Source: Alopecurus myosuroides (Eukaryota; Streptophyta; Magnoliopsida; Poales; Poaceae). Taken from it: a stretch of 64,000 bases of DNA. The notes under the pieces are model-generated. The model was not told where the DNA came from, did no database searches, and saw only the letters and a program-made list of their open reading frames with translations. Of the stretch, positions 11,369-21,357 are shown in pieces (position 1 is the first letter of the stretch; the number at the start of each line of letters is the position of its first letter). The position numbers and the translations under genes were made by a program. The DNA lies in the NCBI GenBank assembly GCA_028641055.1, contig CM054062.1, forward strand, positions 270,151,765 through 270,215,764, written 5' to 3'.

Positions 11369-14212
11369 ATGGGTGATTGGCGCGCCGCCATCACCACCAA
11401 GAAAAGCATCACCGAGATGCAGCATGAAGGACTGCTCCCTCCTGACGCTGACAAGCGCGTGCGCTTGTCCAAGAAAGAGGTGGTGCCCAACCCGCACGCG
11501 AACGAGCGCGTGTTCTTCTCCGAGCACGTCTCGCGCGGTCTGTCTCTTCCTCTCCACCCTTTCCTTCTCGGCTTGTTGTATGTCTACGGCATACAGCTGC
11601 ACGATCTCCTTCAAACGCGATTCAGCATATATCGTGCTTTATCGTGCTTTGCGAGTGTTTCCTGGGTATCCGCCCGCACTGGGGCCTCTGGAAGGCCACC
11701 TTCAAGGTGCGGATCTTCCGAGAGAAGGCGCGGCCAGGCGAGAAGCTGGGGGAGCCGTTGCGCATCGAAGGCTTCGGGATCCAGGCGAGAACGGACATCC
11801 CCTACATGGAGATGTATTTCGTCGACTCGGCGCAAGGGTGGCGGAAGAAATGGTTCTATGTCACCGACAACAGCGCGAGTGGGGCCCCCGAATTCCATCC
11901 ATTCGCCATTCTGAAGCGGCGGAAGTCTTGGCTGCACAAGCTCACCGCAGAAGACAGTAAAATCGTCTCTCCCCTACTTGCGAAGGTGGCGAGCTTCCGC
12001 GACAAGGCGTTGGGGACTCCGTTTAATGGAATACACATATCGAGTGTGTTTCTTTGTCGAAGGATCCAGCCCCTTCAGGAGAGGCCATCCGCCATGTAGG
12101 AGTACCAGGGCACCAAGGACCCGAGCCTGCGAGGTATTCTTTCGAATGCTGAGTTCGAGAGAAAGATCGCGGCCATCACCAAGCTGAAGAAAGGAGAGGC
12201 CTGCTCGGCCTGTTCTCTCGAGCCATTCGAGGCTTCGAAACCTCCCCCGATTGAGGTGAGTTTTTTTTCTTGTTCTCCTTTCTTGCTTTTGTTTCTTTCT
12301 GGTCTGAATTTTTGTCGATTGAGGATCTTTTCTTCTTTTTCTTTTCTATCTCCGTAGAGCTTGAATGTGGCGACGTGCTACCCGCCAATTACTGCGAAGG
12401 AGGCCTTGGATCTACTGGCGAGTAACGTCGAAGCCCCTCTTGAGACTAGCGGTAGAAGCTGACTCAAGCTCCGAGCGCGACTATATGGACGACGAGGAGG
12501 AGTCGAGTAGCAACCAACTCCGTCACCGTAAGCGCCACAAGCACGAGGACAACGAGGTCACTTCCAAAGATAGTTCCTTAGGTGATGGGTCCATCAAGGC
12601 GGTTGAGCCTCTCTCGGTGCCTCCCCTCCGTCCGCTTCCACCTCTTGGTCGTCCACCGAAGGTTTCCACCGCTTGGAACCCCGACGTTCTCGATGATGAT
12701 GACAAGGACGAGTAAGTCTTGCAGTCTCACGACCATCAGGCTAGGCCGGTATGCTTCTTCGATTCCATCTGTGAAGATAAAAGAAGCAGCCGCGAATGAA
12801 GATCCGGCTGCTAAGGCTGCCCGAAGATCTCCAAGTCCTGCAAGAGCAACCGCAACTCCGGAGTACGAGCTGCCCAGATTTGCGGGTGGAGCGTCTGCGA
12901 GTAAGGAGGTTTCAGGCAGCTCAGCGGACCCTCTCTCCACTGCTCAGGGCAAAGTAAGTCCACTCCTCTTCTTTTATCTCGCTTTGCTTGTTCGAATTTT
13001 TTTATCGGGTGCATGGCAGTGCTCTCGATGGGAGTAGCCCCCGAGTCTGTGGTTAATTGCTTGCAGTTGGCCGCTAGCTCAAGTCGAAATCTTCTTCTCC
13101 TGTTTCTCTTTTTTCCTTGAATTCTATCAGGTGCATGGCAGTGCTCCCGATGGGAGTAGCCCTCGAGGCTATACTCGACTGTGTATAGTCGTGCGTAGGC
13201 TCAAGTGACTCTCTTTTTGACTTAATTTTTTCCTTGGATTTTTGCAGGCTCTCCTTGATTCTCTCGCCGCTTTCGGGCGTCGAGTGCTTTCGGCTGAGGC
13301 GGATTGCGTTTCCCTTCGGGTGGATCGCGACCGGCTTGTCCAGGACGGCCGCTCCCTTCAAGGTAAGTCCTTGCACCTTTGGTGTCTCCATCGTATCTTC
13401 TTGATTCTAGTTGTTGCTCCAACCGCGTCTTTTCCATTGTAGATGAGGTTAACCGCCTAAAGACTAAGAAAGCAGAGGCTGTCTCTCGAGTAAAAACGCT
13501 TGAGACATAGCTGGAATCCACCCGAGAGGAGTTGGAGTCCATCCGCAAGCGCTCAGCTGATCTTGAGAGGAGCATCATGGGAGCTCAAGGGGCCCTGAAG
13601 CAGCTGGAAGAGGTGGGTGCGAAGCGCGACAGCGACCTTGTCGACTTCATCCGACCTTTGGCTCAAAAGCTTGCGGGTAAGTTGTGTTTTGCCCTTTCTT
13701 CGATTGAGGATTTTATTTGCCCTTCTTCGCTGATGATTATTTTGTCTTGTCTTAGATGCTCTTGGGATTGGGATGGAGCTTGCCAGATATCAGCAGGTGG
13801 ATGCCCTTACTGACGCGTGCGCCCGAACAAGATCTGCTCCCTTGTTGGCGACGCCACCCGAGTGCTGACGGAGTTCTACGAGCTCCTATTTGCAGACGCG
13901 ACGGTTCCTCCTACCATGGGCGGCCTTCTACAAGTCTTCCTAGGCGATGGAGACCTTCTCCACAAGTTTGCGCTTGCGCAGACTGAGTGCGGGGCCAAGA
14001 CAACAATCCAGTTTTCCTTGGCGCATGGAGTTCCGGGTGACCTGGAAAAGGTCTACTCGGACATTCCTCGTGACTCCACTGGCAAGAAGGTAGGACGCCG
14101 TCCTTTTGGCGCTCATGCTGAAGTCCTCGCGAAGACGCTTTCCGGAGTGCTTTCTCGTGTTGGTCGCAAGGGACAGCCTTCCGCGAGTGGCACTACTTCT
14201 GCATCCACATAG
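11369..14212 (+). pseudogene. G2 antisense accessory gene 1 (Transposase_28-like), decayed
   Basis: This spliced gene runs opposite to G2 gag-pol. From the ATG at 11369 the product resembles the 'putative gypsy type transposon' family: a phrase like FFSEHVSRGL then HPFLLGLLYVYGIQLHDL, followed in another frame by ECFLGIRPHWGLWKATF. The frame change comes from a 10-bp tandem duplication at about 11627-11648. There is a stop near 12097. Likely introns start at 12256 (GAG|GTGAGT) and 12712, with acceptors near 12357 and before 13248 and 13442. The exon at about 13442-13677 encodes a coiled coil with one stop near 13508. The C-terminal exon ends at 14212. Role is unknown; proteins of this kind are encoded antisense in several grass Tat elements. 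Exon limits are approximate. Confidence 0.65.
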
Positions 14213-14377
14213 GATAGTTTTTGTTTTTCTTGTGCTTGTCGATGTAATGAACCTTGGGATGTATTCCCGTACTTTGTGCTGCGTAATCGAAGTATTTTCT
14301 GAAAGCGTCAGCGTTTTATTCTTGCGCTTTACTTTGTATGCTCCCGATGGGAGTAGCCCCCGAGCACCCGAGGAATG

Positions 14378-14852
14378 TGTCGTGGGATAATCATGGCAGA
14401 CGTTACCGGGGGTAACTGATCTTGGGGCAAGACGACACAGGCGTTTGGGAGAGGGTTTAGCTCAGAGGAAAACATGATGGAACTCGATCTGGTAGCCGGC
14501 AATCAAGTCGCCGAGTCTCTAATCTCAAGATATTAACTCAACTCTCGTGTTACACTGGATGCTCGATACCAAGCGATATTGCTAGGGCTCTTAGATCTCA
14601 ATTAACCTAACTTAGGGGCCGGTTTATAAAGCACCCGACCCCCTGGCTTGCCCTCCAAGGCGCACCCTGAATCCTACCCGGACGCTATGTACGAAACCCT
14701 AACTTTCCTTATCGTAACCCACAATCCGGGTTACGGGGCCTACAATCTTGGGCCTTCTAGAAGTTCTTTTACCCTTAGCCGGGTCTTGCGCAACGTCCTT
14801 TGGGCCGAATTACACCTTGGAATTGGGCTACCGGGTTATCATCCCTCCATCA
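14378..14852 (-). repeat. G1-B 3' LTR
   Basis: 475 bp, starting TGTCGTGGGA and ending CCCTCCATCA on the plus strand, which is TGATGGAGGG...CACGACA on the element strand. Directly followed at 14853 by the element's polypurine tract (minus strand TTATGGGGATTAC). Confidence 0.93.
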
Positions 14853-15241
14853 GTAATCCCCATAATAGCTTGGGCTTCACAATATCCTCTTTGAAGCGCA
14901 CGCTATTCCCTGCAAAACTATCAAACTTACAAGTTCAATGGGGGCCGGGTTACGTTACTTTGATGAACAGCTAGGCCTAACTCCACGGCGGCCATATTGT
15001 AACCCGGCTTTCTCCAAGTCTTTACTTGTCTTCCCAGGTCAACACCCCGATAAGAATGTCAAAGATTCGGCTAACTTTACTCGATAATTGACCCCAATTT
15101 TGCGGAGAGGATCTCATTCTTGTTTCCATCCGGACATCTTGTTTAGCACTCAAAGGACACCCCACGGAATCCAGGCAAATAGCCGTTTAACCCGAAATTT
15201 CCGGTTGCCAACCGTTGGGCTAGGTTTAGCCGCCCACACCC
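14853..15241. other. G1-B 3' untranslated stretch between LTR and antisense promoter
   Basis: It holds the polypurine tract at 14853-14866 and then no gene that I can recognise. It aligns to the 3' end of G1-A around 25620-25690 and 36053-36075 near the LTR, so it is element sequence. Confidence 0.6.
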
Positions 15242-15517
15242 TTATAAATAGCCACTTAAGAGCGAATCCAACCCCAACGGCTCATTTTCCCCCTTCCTTC
15301 TTCCTCCTCGCCTCCGCGCCCAAGCTCACAGAGCATCGCCACGGAGACCTCACGCGCATCACAGAAGCCAATCGGCCGCCGGCTGCGCTCCGCCACGGTT
15401 CGCCCCATGCCGCCGCTAAGATCCGCCGCCGCACCCCCGACCTGCCCGCCGGGAATCGCAAAAGGACACCAATCTTGCGCGATCTGCCTCCGTCGGGCTT
15501 CAATTCGATCTCCTCCA
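15242..15517 (+). promoter_or_regulatory. TATA box and non-coding first exon of the G1-B antisense gene
   Basis: TTATAAATAG is at 15242-15251. About 270 bp downstream a clear donor, CTCCA|GTAAGT, ends the exon at 15517. The same arrangement is present in G1-A on the minus strand (TATA at 25331-25340, donor at 25071). The first exon has no ATG leading into the downstream gene. The intron that follows is 524 bp once the nested G1-A is removed, compared with 518 bp in G1-A. G1-A inserted 76 bp into this intron. Confidence 0.72.
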
Positions 15518-15593
15518 GTAAGTCTCTTACATCCATTAACTTGTGCTCGCAATTTCTCGATTTACCTCGGATTAGATCTAAGCCAACCCGCCG

Positions 15594-16070
15594 TGATGGA
15601 GGGATATTAACCCGGTAGGCCAACTCCAAGGAATAACCCGGCCCGAAGGATGCTGCGCAGGATCCGGCTAAGGATAAAGAAACTTTCGGAAGGCCCAAGT
15701 TTGTAGGCCCAGTAACCCGGATTGTGGGTTATGGTAAAGGAAAATTAGGGTTTGTGCGCCGTGTCCGGGTAGGATCCAGGGTGCGCCTTGGAGGGTAAGC
15801 CAGGGGGTACGGGTGCTTTATAAACCGACCCCTAGGAGTAGTTGATTGAAATCTAAGAACCCTAGCAATATCGTTTGATATCGAACATCCCGTGTAACCC
15901 GAGAGTTGAGTTATTATATTAAGATCGGAGACTCGGCGACTTTGCTTGCCAGCTACCAGATTGATTACCATCATGTTTTCCTCTGAGCTAAACCCTCTCC
16001 CAAACGCCTGTGTCGTCTTGCCCCAAGATCAGTTACCCCCGGTAACGTCTGCCGTGATTATCCCACGACA
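15594..16070 (+). repeat. G1-A 5' LTR with TATA box
   Basis: Starts TGATGGAGGG, ends CACGACA. TTTATAAA at 15817-15824 is the likely core promoter, and equivalents occur in G1-B (45185-45192) and G1-C (63068-63073). The first coding frame runs from within this LTR through the primer site. Confidence 0.94.
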
Positions 16071-17859
16071 GTTGGCGCCCACCGTGGGGCCTGCGTCCAA
16101 AGGTGTTTACATCACGGGAGAAGCTCGGAAAAACATGGAGAATCTTGTCATCGGCGAGATCTACATCGACCGCAAAGGAGAAAAGATGGTGGACGATTCC
16201 GGCTGGGGGCCAGAGTCGGATCACCTCGAGTCCGGATCTACTGTGACGATCGGCCAGATCAACATCTTCATCGGTACGGTACGTACGCCTGATTTAAGGG
16301 GACAATATCATGTGCATACCACTGGAACTTCTAGCAGGGACAAAGAGACGTCAAAGCAAACGGTAAACTCGGTTTCATCAGCCGTGCCGGGATACCTGAG
16401 ATGGGCGGAACAAGAGGTAACGTGGAGCAGAAGAGATCACCCGGAAAGAATAGAGCGCCCAGGAGTCTTGGCATTGGTGGTTGCGCCACAGGTCAATGGT
16501 TACGAACTGAAAAGGGTCCTGATGGACGGTGGAAGTAGCATTAATATCCTGTATTGGGAAACCTTCTTGCGCATGAGTCTCAAAGAGTCCCAGCTACAGA
16601 AAAGTTCGACAGTCTTTCATGGGATCGTGTCGGGTCACTCGGCGAGCCCCGAGGGAAAGATCACCTTGGAGGTTGCTTTCGGAGAATCGACGGATAATTA
16701 TCGAGTTGAGTGGCTCACGTTCGAGGTGGTCAAATTGCGCAGTCCTTACCACGCGCTGTTCGGAAGACCGGCTTATGCTAAATTCATGGCTAGGCCGTGT
16801 TATGTATATTTGCAGCTAAAGATCCCGGGTCCTAAACGGACCATCACCGTGCACGGGAACCGGGATATAGCGGCTGAGTGTGACGAAGGAGATTCAGTAA
16901 TGGCCAAGCAAGCGTGCAGAAAGGAAGAACTCGAGTATTACCGGTCTCAAGTAAATCCGGATGATAGAACAGCCCTGAAAAAGCCGAATACTGAGGATGA
17001 GAGAGCAAAATTCAAGGCAGCACAAGACACCAAGAAGATAGATTTTGTTGAAGGTGATTCCACTAAACAATTTACCATAGGGTCTAATTTGGGAAAAGAG
17101 CAGGAGAAGGCACTTGTGGAGTTTATTCGTTCAAATGCAGACGTGTTCGCCTGGACACCTAGCGACATGCCGGGTATCCCTACAGAGCTGGCCGAGCACA
17201 GTTTGCATGTAGATCCCAAGTCCAGGCCCGTGAAGCAGGGCTTGAGGAAAATGAATGAGGAAAGAAGGAAGGCTATAGGCGAAGAGATCGCTCGGCTATT
17301 GGCAGCCGGCTTTATCATGGAAGTATTTCACCCGGATTGGTTAGCAAACCCAGTTCTAGTGATGAAAAAGACCAATGAGTGGAGGATGTGCATTGATTTT
17401 ACGAGTCTCAACAAACATTGCCCAAAGGATCCGTTCGCACTACCAAGGATAGATCAGATTATAGACGCAGTAGCTGGAAGTGACCTATTATGCTTTCTGG
17501 ACGCATATTCCGGGTATCATCAGATTAAGCTCAAGAGGGAGGATTGGGAGAAAACATCGTTTATAACCCCTTTTGGGGCCTTTTGCTATAAAACCATGAC
17601 GTTTGGATTGAAGAACGCTGGCGCAACTTATCAACGGTGTATTCAGAAGTGCTTTGAGGACCAAATCGGACGTAATGTCCATGCTTATGTGGATGATGTG
17701 GTTATCAAAACTAGGAAGGCAGAGACGTTTATCGATGATCTAAAGGAAACGTTCAAGAATTTAAGAAGGTACCAGATGAAGCTTAACCCGACAAAGTGCG
17801 TGTTTGGCAGTTCCAGCCGGGAAATTACTCGGCTTTATCGTCTCCGAGAGAGGAATTGA
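16071..17859 (+). pseudogene. G1-A gag-pol, first segment: residual leader, protease and reverse transcriptase
   Basis: The frame opens in the LTR and continues as LAPTVGPASKGVYITGEAR, the element's N-terminal leader. At about 16283 it jumps straight to the pre-protease region, with the whole gag and zinc-knuckle region missing relative to G1-B. The protease active site reads VLMDGGSS (about 16519), a D-G-G variant seen in other grass Tat elements. RT follows, with motifs WRMCIDF (about 17382), LDAYSGYHQI, FGLKNAGATYQ and catalytic YVDD at 17686-17697. A one-base insertion near 17808 moves the frame, so this reading ends at 17859 while RT continues in the next frame. Confidence 0.9.
16073..16090 (+). 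other. Primer-binding site of G1-A
   Basis: TGGCGCCCACCGTGGGGC follows the LTR end by two bases. The TGGCGC start is the usual primer site in grass Tat-type elements. Which tRNA matches was not checked. G1-B (about 44920-44937, minus strand) and G1-C (63307-63324) share it. Confidence 0.75.
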
Positions 17860-19780
17860 AGCAAACCCGGATAAAATCAAAGCTATCCAAAATTTGAAAA
17901 AGCCGGAAAATTTGAAGCACGTTCAAAAACTCACGGGCTGCGTGGCAGCTTTGAACCGATTCATATCAAGACTCGGAGAAAAGGCAATACCCCTGTACCG
18001 GCTCTTGAGAAAGTCAGACAAATTCGTATGGGATCAGGAGGCGGATGAGGCGTTCGAGGCACTAAAAAAGCAGTTATCCGAACCACCAGTACTAGCGGCC
18101 CCGGGTCCTAAAGAGCCTATGTTGCTGTACGTGGCAGCAGGCCCCCGAGCCGTCAGTGCAGTAGTGGTCGTGGAGCGTAAAGAAGATGGGAAAGGTTATC
18201 CAGTTCAGAGGCCGGTTTATTATGTCAGTGAAGTATTGTCGGAAGCAAAGCAGCGCTATCCGCATTGGCAAAAGCTGGTTTTTGGGGTCTTTATGGCCAG
18301 CCGGAAATTGAAGCCGTATTTCCAGGAACACCCCATAACGGTGGTTAGCTCAATACCAATGTCGGATATCATCAGGAACTCGGATGCGACTGGAAGAATA
18401 GCCAAATGGGCAATAGAAATGGGGGATTATCACATCAGTTACGAGCCCAGGTCAGCAATCAAATCTCAGGCTTTAATTGATTTCGTTAACGACTGGACAC
18501 ATACAGGCATGACTACAACGGTTCCAAACTCCGAGTCATGGACCATGCACTTCGATGGATCTAAGCAATACGAGGGATCCGGAGCTGGGGTGGTGCTAAC
18601 GTCACCCAAAGGAGATAAATTAAGTTACGTACTACAAATTCACTTTGACTGTTCCAACAACGTGGCCGAGTATGAGGCCCTATTGCATGGCTTGAAGGTA
18701 GCCAAGGAGATGAACATCAAGAGGATACGATGCTTCGGAGATTCGGACCTTGTGGTACAGCAGGTGTCAGGAACTTGGGATAGAAAGGATGCAACCATGG
18801 CAGCATACCGCAGGGAGGTTGATAGGGTTGCAGGATGCTTTTCCGAGTATGAGGTGGAGCATATAGACAGAAGAAAGAATGAAGCAGCAGACGCCCTTGC
18901 TAGACTCGGTTCGCGCAGAGAGCCGGTTCCACCTAACGTGTTCCTGGACGAGTTATGGCGACCATCGGTTAAAATCGAGTCTGAGGAGGAACTGGCAAGT
19001 AATGACCCGGATATGGAGCTCGTGGCCACTATACGCGCTATTCCCGAGTGGACAGAACCGTTTTTGGCCTACCTGTCACGAGGCGAGTTACCACAACAGG
19101 AGGTGTTAGCAAGGAAAATTTTGCGGAGAGCAAAGGGGTATTCTATCATTAATGGGGAGTTGTACAAGAGAAGTGCAGCAGGAGTCTTTTTGCGCTGTGT
19201 AGCACCAGAAGAAGGCCGACAGATTCTCAAGGAAATCCATGAAGGCGATTGCGGGCATCACGCATCCACAAGATCCCTTGTGGCAAAGGCTTACCGACAC
19301 GGATTTTTCTGGCTGACGGCTCTAGCGGATGCGGAAAGATTAGTAGCAAGGTGTGACGGATGTCAAAGGTACGCTCGCCAAACCCATGTGCCGGCTATGG
19401 AATTACGGACCATCCCGTTAACTTGGCCGTTCGCTGTCTGGGGGATGGATATGGTTGGCCCCTTTCATATGTCACCATGCAAGAAGACACATCTTTTGGT
19501 GGCTATTGATAAGTTCACCAAGTGGGTTGAGGTTATGCCAGTTACTAATTGTGAAGCAGCTACAGCAGTCAAGTTCTTGAAAAAGATTATCTACCGGTTC
19601 GGGTATCCCCACAGCATAATTACCGACAATGGAACCAACATGTCCCTTGGTGAGATGGAGAAGTTCTGTGGCAACAATAGAATCCGGCTTGATGTTGCAT
19701 CAGTGGCTCATCCGCAGGCCAATGGACAAGTGGAGAGGGCAAACCAAGAATTGCTTCGCGGATTAAAACCACGATTGTGA
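17804..19780 (+). pseudogene. G1-A pol, second segment: RT thumb, two RNase H domains and integrase
   Basis: After the frameshift the polyprotein continues with RT connection sequence (LLGFIVSERGIEANP). The first RNase H domain follows, with a core near PVYYVSEVLSEAKQRYPHW (about 18220-18270). The second RNase H domain runs from about 18536 to 18920, with MHFDGSK, NNVAEYEALLHGL, GDSDLVVQQ and NEAADALA carrying the acidic residues. Two RNase H domains in a row are a hallmark of the Tat lineage. Integrase begins with an HHCC zinc-binding part (GHHAS...CDGCQ) and has the DDE residues in GMDMVGPF, ITDNGTN and GQVERANQEL. A TGA stop interrupts the frame at 19778-19780. Confidence 0.92.
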
Positions 19781-20329
19781 GTCCCTTGTATCAGGGCCGC
19801 TGGCGCATGGGTCGAAGAACTTCCTTCTGTGGTTTGGGGCATCAACACTACACCTAACAGGTCCACTCAAATGACACCCTTCTTCATGGTCTATGGCGCG
19901 GAGGCAGTACTACCGAGTGATATTATTCATGATTCACCACGAATATCAGCTTACGTCGAAGTGGAGAACGAAAAGACCCGGCAGGATGCCGTAGATATGT
20001 TAGAAGAACAAAGGGAACAAGCCCTGGAGAGATCAGCCATTTATCAGCAAGGTTTACGGAGGTATCATAGCCGGCGTGTGAAAACCCGGGTCTTCCAGGA
20101 AGGAGACCTGGTTCTGCGCCTGGTACAGTCAAACGAAGGAAAACACAAATTATCACCGCCATAGGAAGGACCGTTTATCATAAGCCGGAATCTGCATAAC
20201 GGATCATATTACTTGGTAGATGCAAGGGAAGAGTCGGCTACAGTTAATGACACCGCTCATACCACTTCATCTATGCAAGAAAGAGACAGACCATGGAACG
20301 TGGCGCAGCTACGTCTGTATTATACTTAG
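19781..20329 (+). pseudogene. G1-A pol, integrase C-terminal segment
   Basis: Same reading frame as the preceding segment, separated from it only by the TGA. Conserved text includes WVEELPSVVWG, MTPFFMVYGAEAVLP and the basic tail RYHSRRVKTRVFQEGDLVL. A TAG at 20162-20164 replaces the tryptophan of the usual WEGPF motif. The frame ends naturally at TAG 20327-20329 after WNVAQLRLYYT. Two nonsense codons and one frameshift make this pol inactive as one protein. Confidence 0.88.
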
Positions 20330-21357
20330 TAAAGATTATAGTGGCAAGTGGAATTGCACGGTGTAACAGACAGCAGGTTTCAGACGTACTCTTTTCCTAT
20401 CCAGGGTACCCTTGGGGACTGGATGAGTTTTTAATGAGGCGGCTTGCTGACCTAACTTTTTCATATCAAGTAAAGAGGTGGTTATTATCATGTTCTTCAC
20501 TCTCAGCACGTCGCATACATATATAGGTCTTGGGGGCTGATTGCTTGAATAGCACAGTTGAAAACTCAAAGACCCGGCCTTGATGCCTATGAGTTATAAG
20601 GGCCGGTTACTCGCAAACGAGTACGGCTACAATCTTATAACCGGACAAAGGAGCCAAATTTTCTTGACTTCTCTTACTTAAGCTCGATGTGACTTGCAAT
20701 AAAATGGCATGATTTGCTCGCTTACGATTACAATCAGCCATGAAGCCCAAGGGGACTTGGTTGACCCTGTTTCGTACAGATGTAGCAACATGATATCCAT
20801 GCGAAAGCCGGCTTATAGTATCAGAGAGTCAAAAGGGTCATCTAAACCACAAGTTATGCAGAGTACAGGGCTGATAGCCGGAAACTCAACGATTATTAAG
20901 CATAACTTCAAAACCTATGTGAAACGGCTCTGGGCTTTTTGGACCTAACAGCAAACAAATGCGTTCTCCTTGAAAGATCACGTTTCCTAGACTCGGAATC
21001 CGGGTCTTGGGGGCTCGGGATCTCGAAAACGAGAAAAATTGTTTGATTGTTAAAGCTCAAAAATCCAGAAATCCGAGTCTTGGGGGCTTGGGGACTTAGC
21101 AGCAAGCCCGCTCGTCAACACCCATGAGACCCGGAAACCGAGTCTCACAAAAGGAACAATAAAGAAGGCCGGATATCGAGAGCAGATGAGTTCAAAAGTG
21201 GATAAATTTAAAAGGCCAAAAGAGGCATAAGAGTATATCAAGACCTTATCGTACATCACAAAATCTCGGTGAAAGATATCAAAGGTGCACAGGCGCACCA
21301 CCCAAAATATAATCGTTTAAACAGCGCATCATAAGAAGAGGCATCAAATATCAGGTA
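20330..21357. other. G1-A convergent spacer between pol and antisense gene
   Basis: The 3' ends of pol (plus) and the antisense gene (minus) face each other here. It contains G-rich tracts of the type TCTTGGGGGCT at about 20525-20535, 21004-21014 and 21077-21087 that resemble polypurine tracts. No gene is seen. The equivalent G1-B spacer is 40259-41315. Confidence 0.65.

Larger units (their letters stand above)
10027..14377 (-). mobile_element. G2 element, 3' part (Tat-type gypsy, minus strand)
   Basis: This is the left (3') part of an old element that resumes at 45415. It holds a truncated 3' LTR (10027-10266), the polypurine tract, a hairpin array and an antisense gene (11369-14212). It is cut on the left by LARD-1, which inserted inside the LTR, and on the right by G1-B with TSD GAATG at 14373-14377. 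Linkage to 45415-53542 rests on the shared LTR, about 94% identical over 241 bp, and on continuity across the G1-B target site. The region could instead be a join of two related elements. Confidence 0.75.

Noticed and set aside
15256..15698. Protein-coding frames on both strands around the G1-B antisense promoter
   Set aside because: They overlap the TATA box, leader exon and intron start of the antisense gene and have no domain. The stretch is better explained as its 5' UTR.
16519..16545. D-G-G protease loop as an inactivating mutation
   Set aside because: G1-B carries the same residues, and I recall this variant in other grass Tat elements, so it looks like a family trait.
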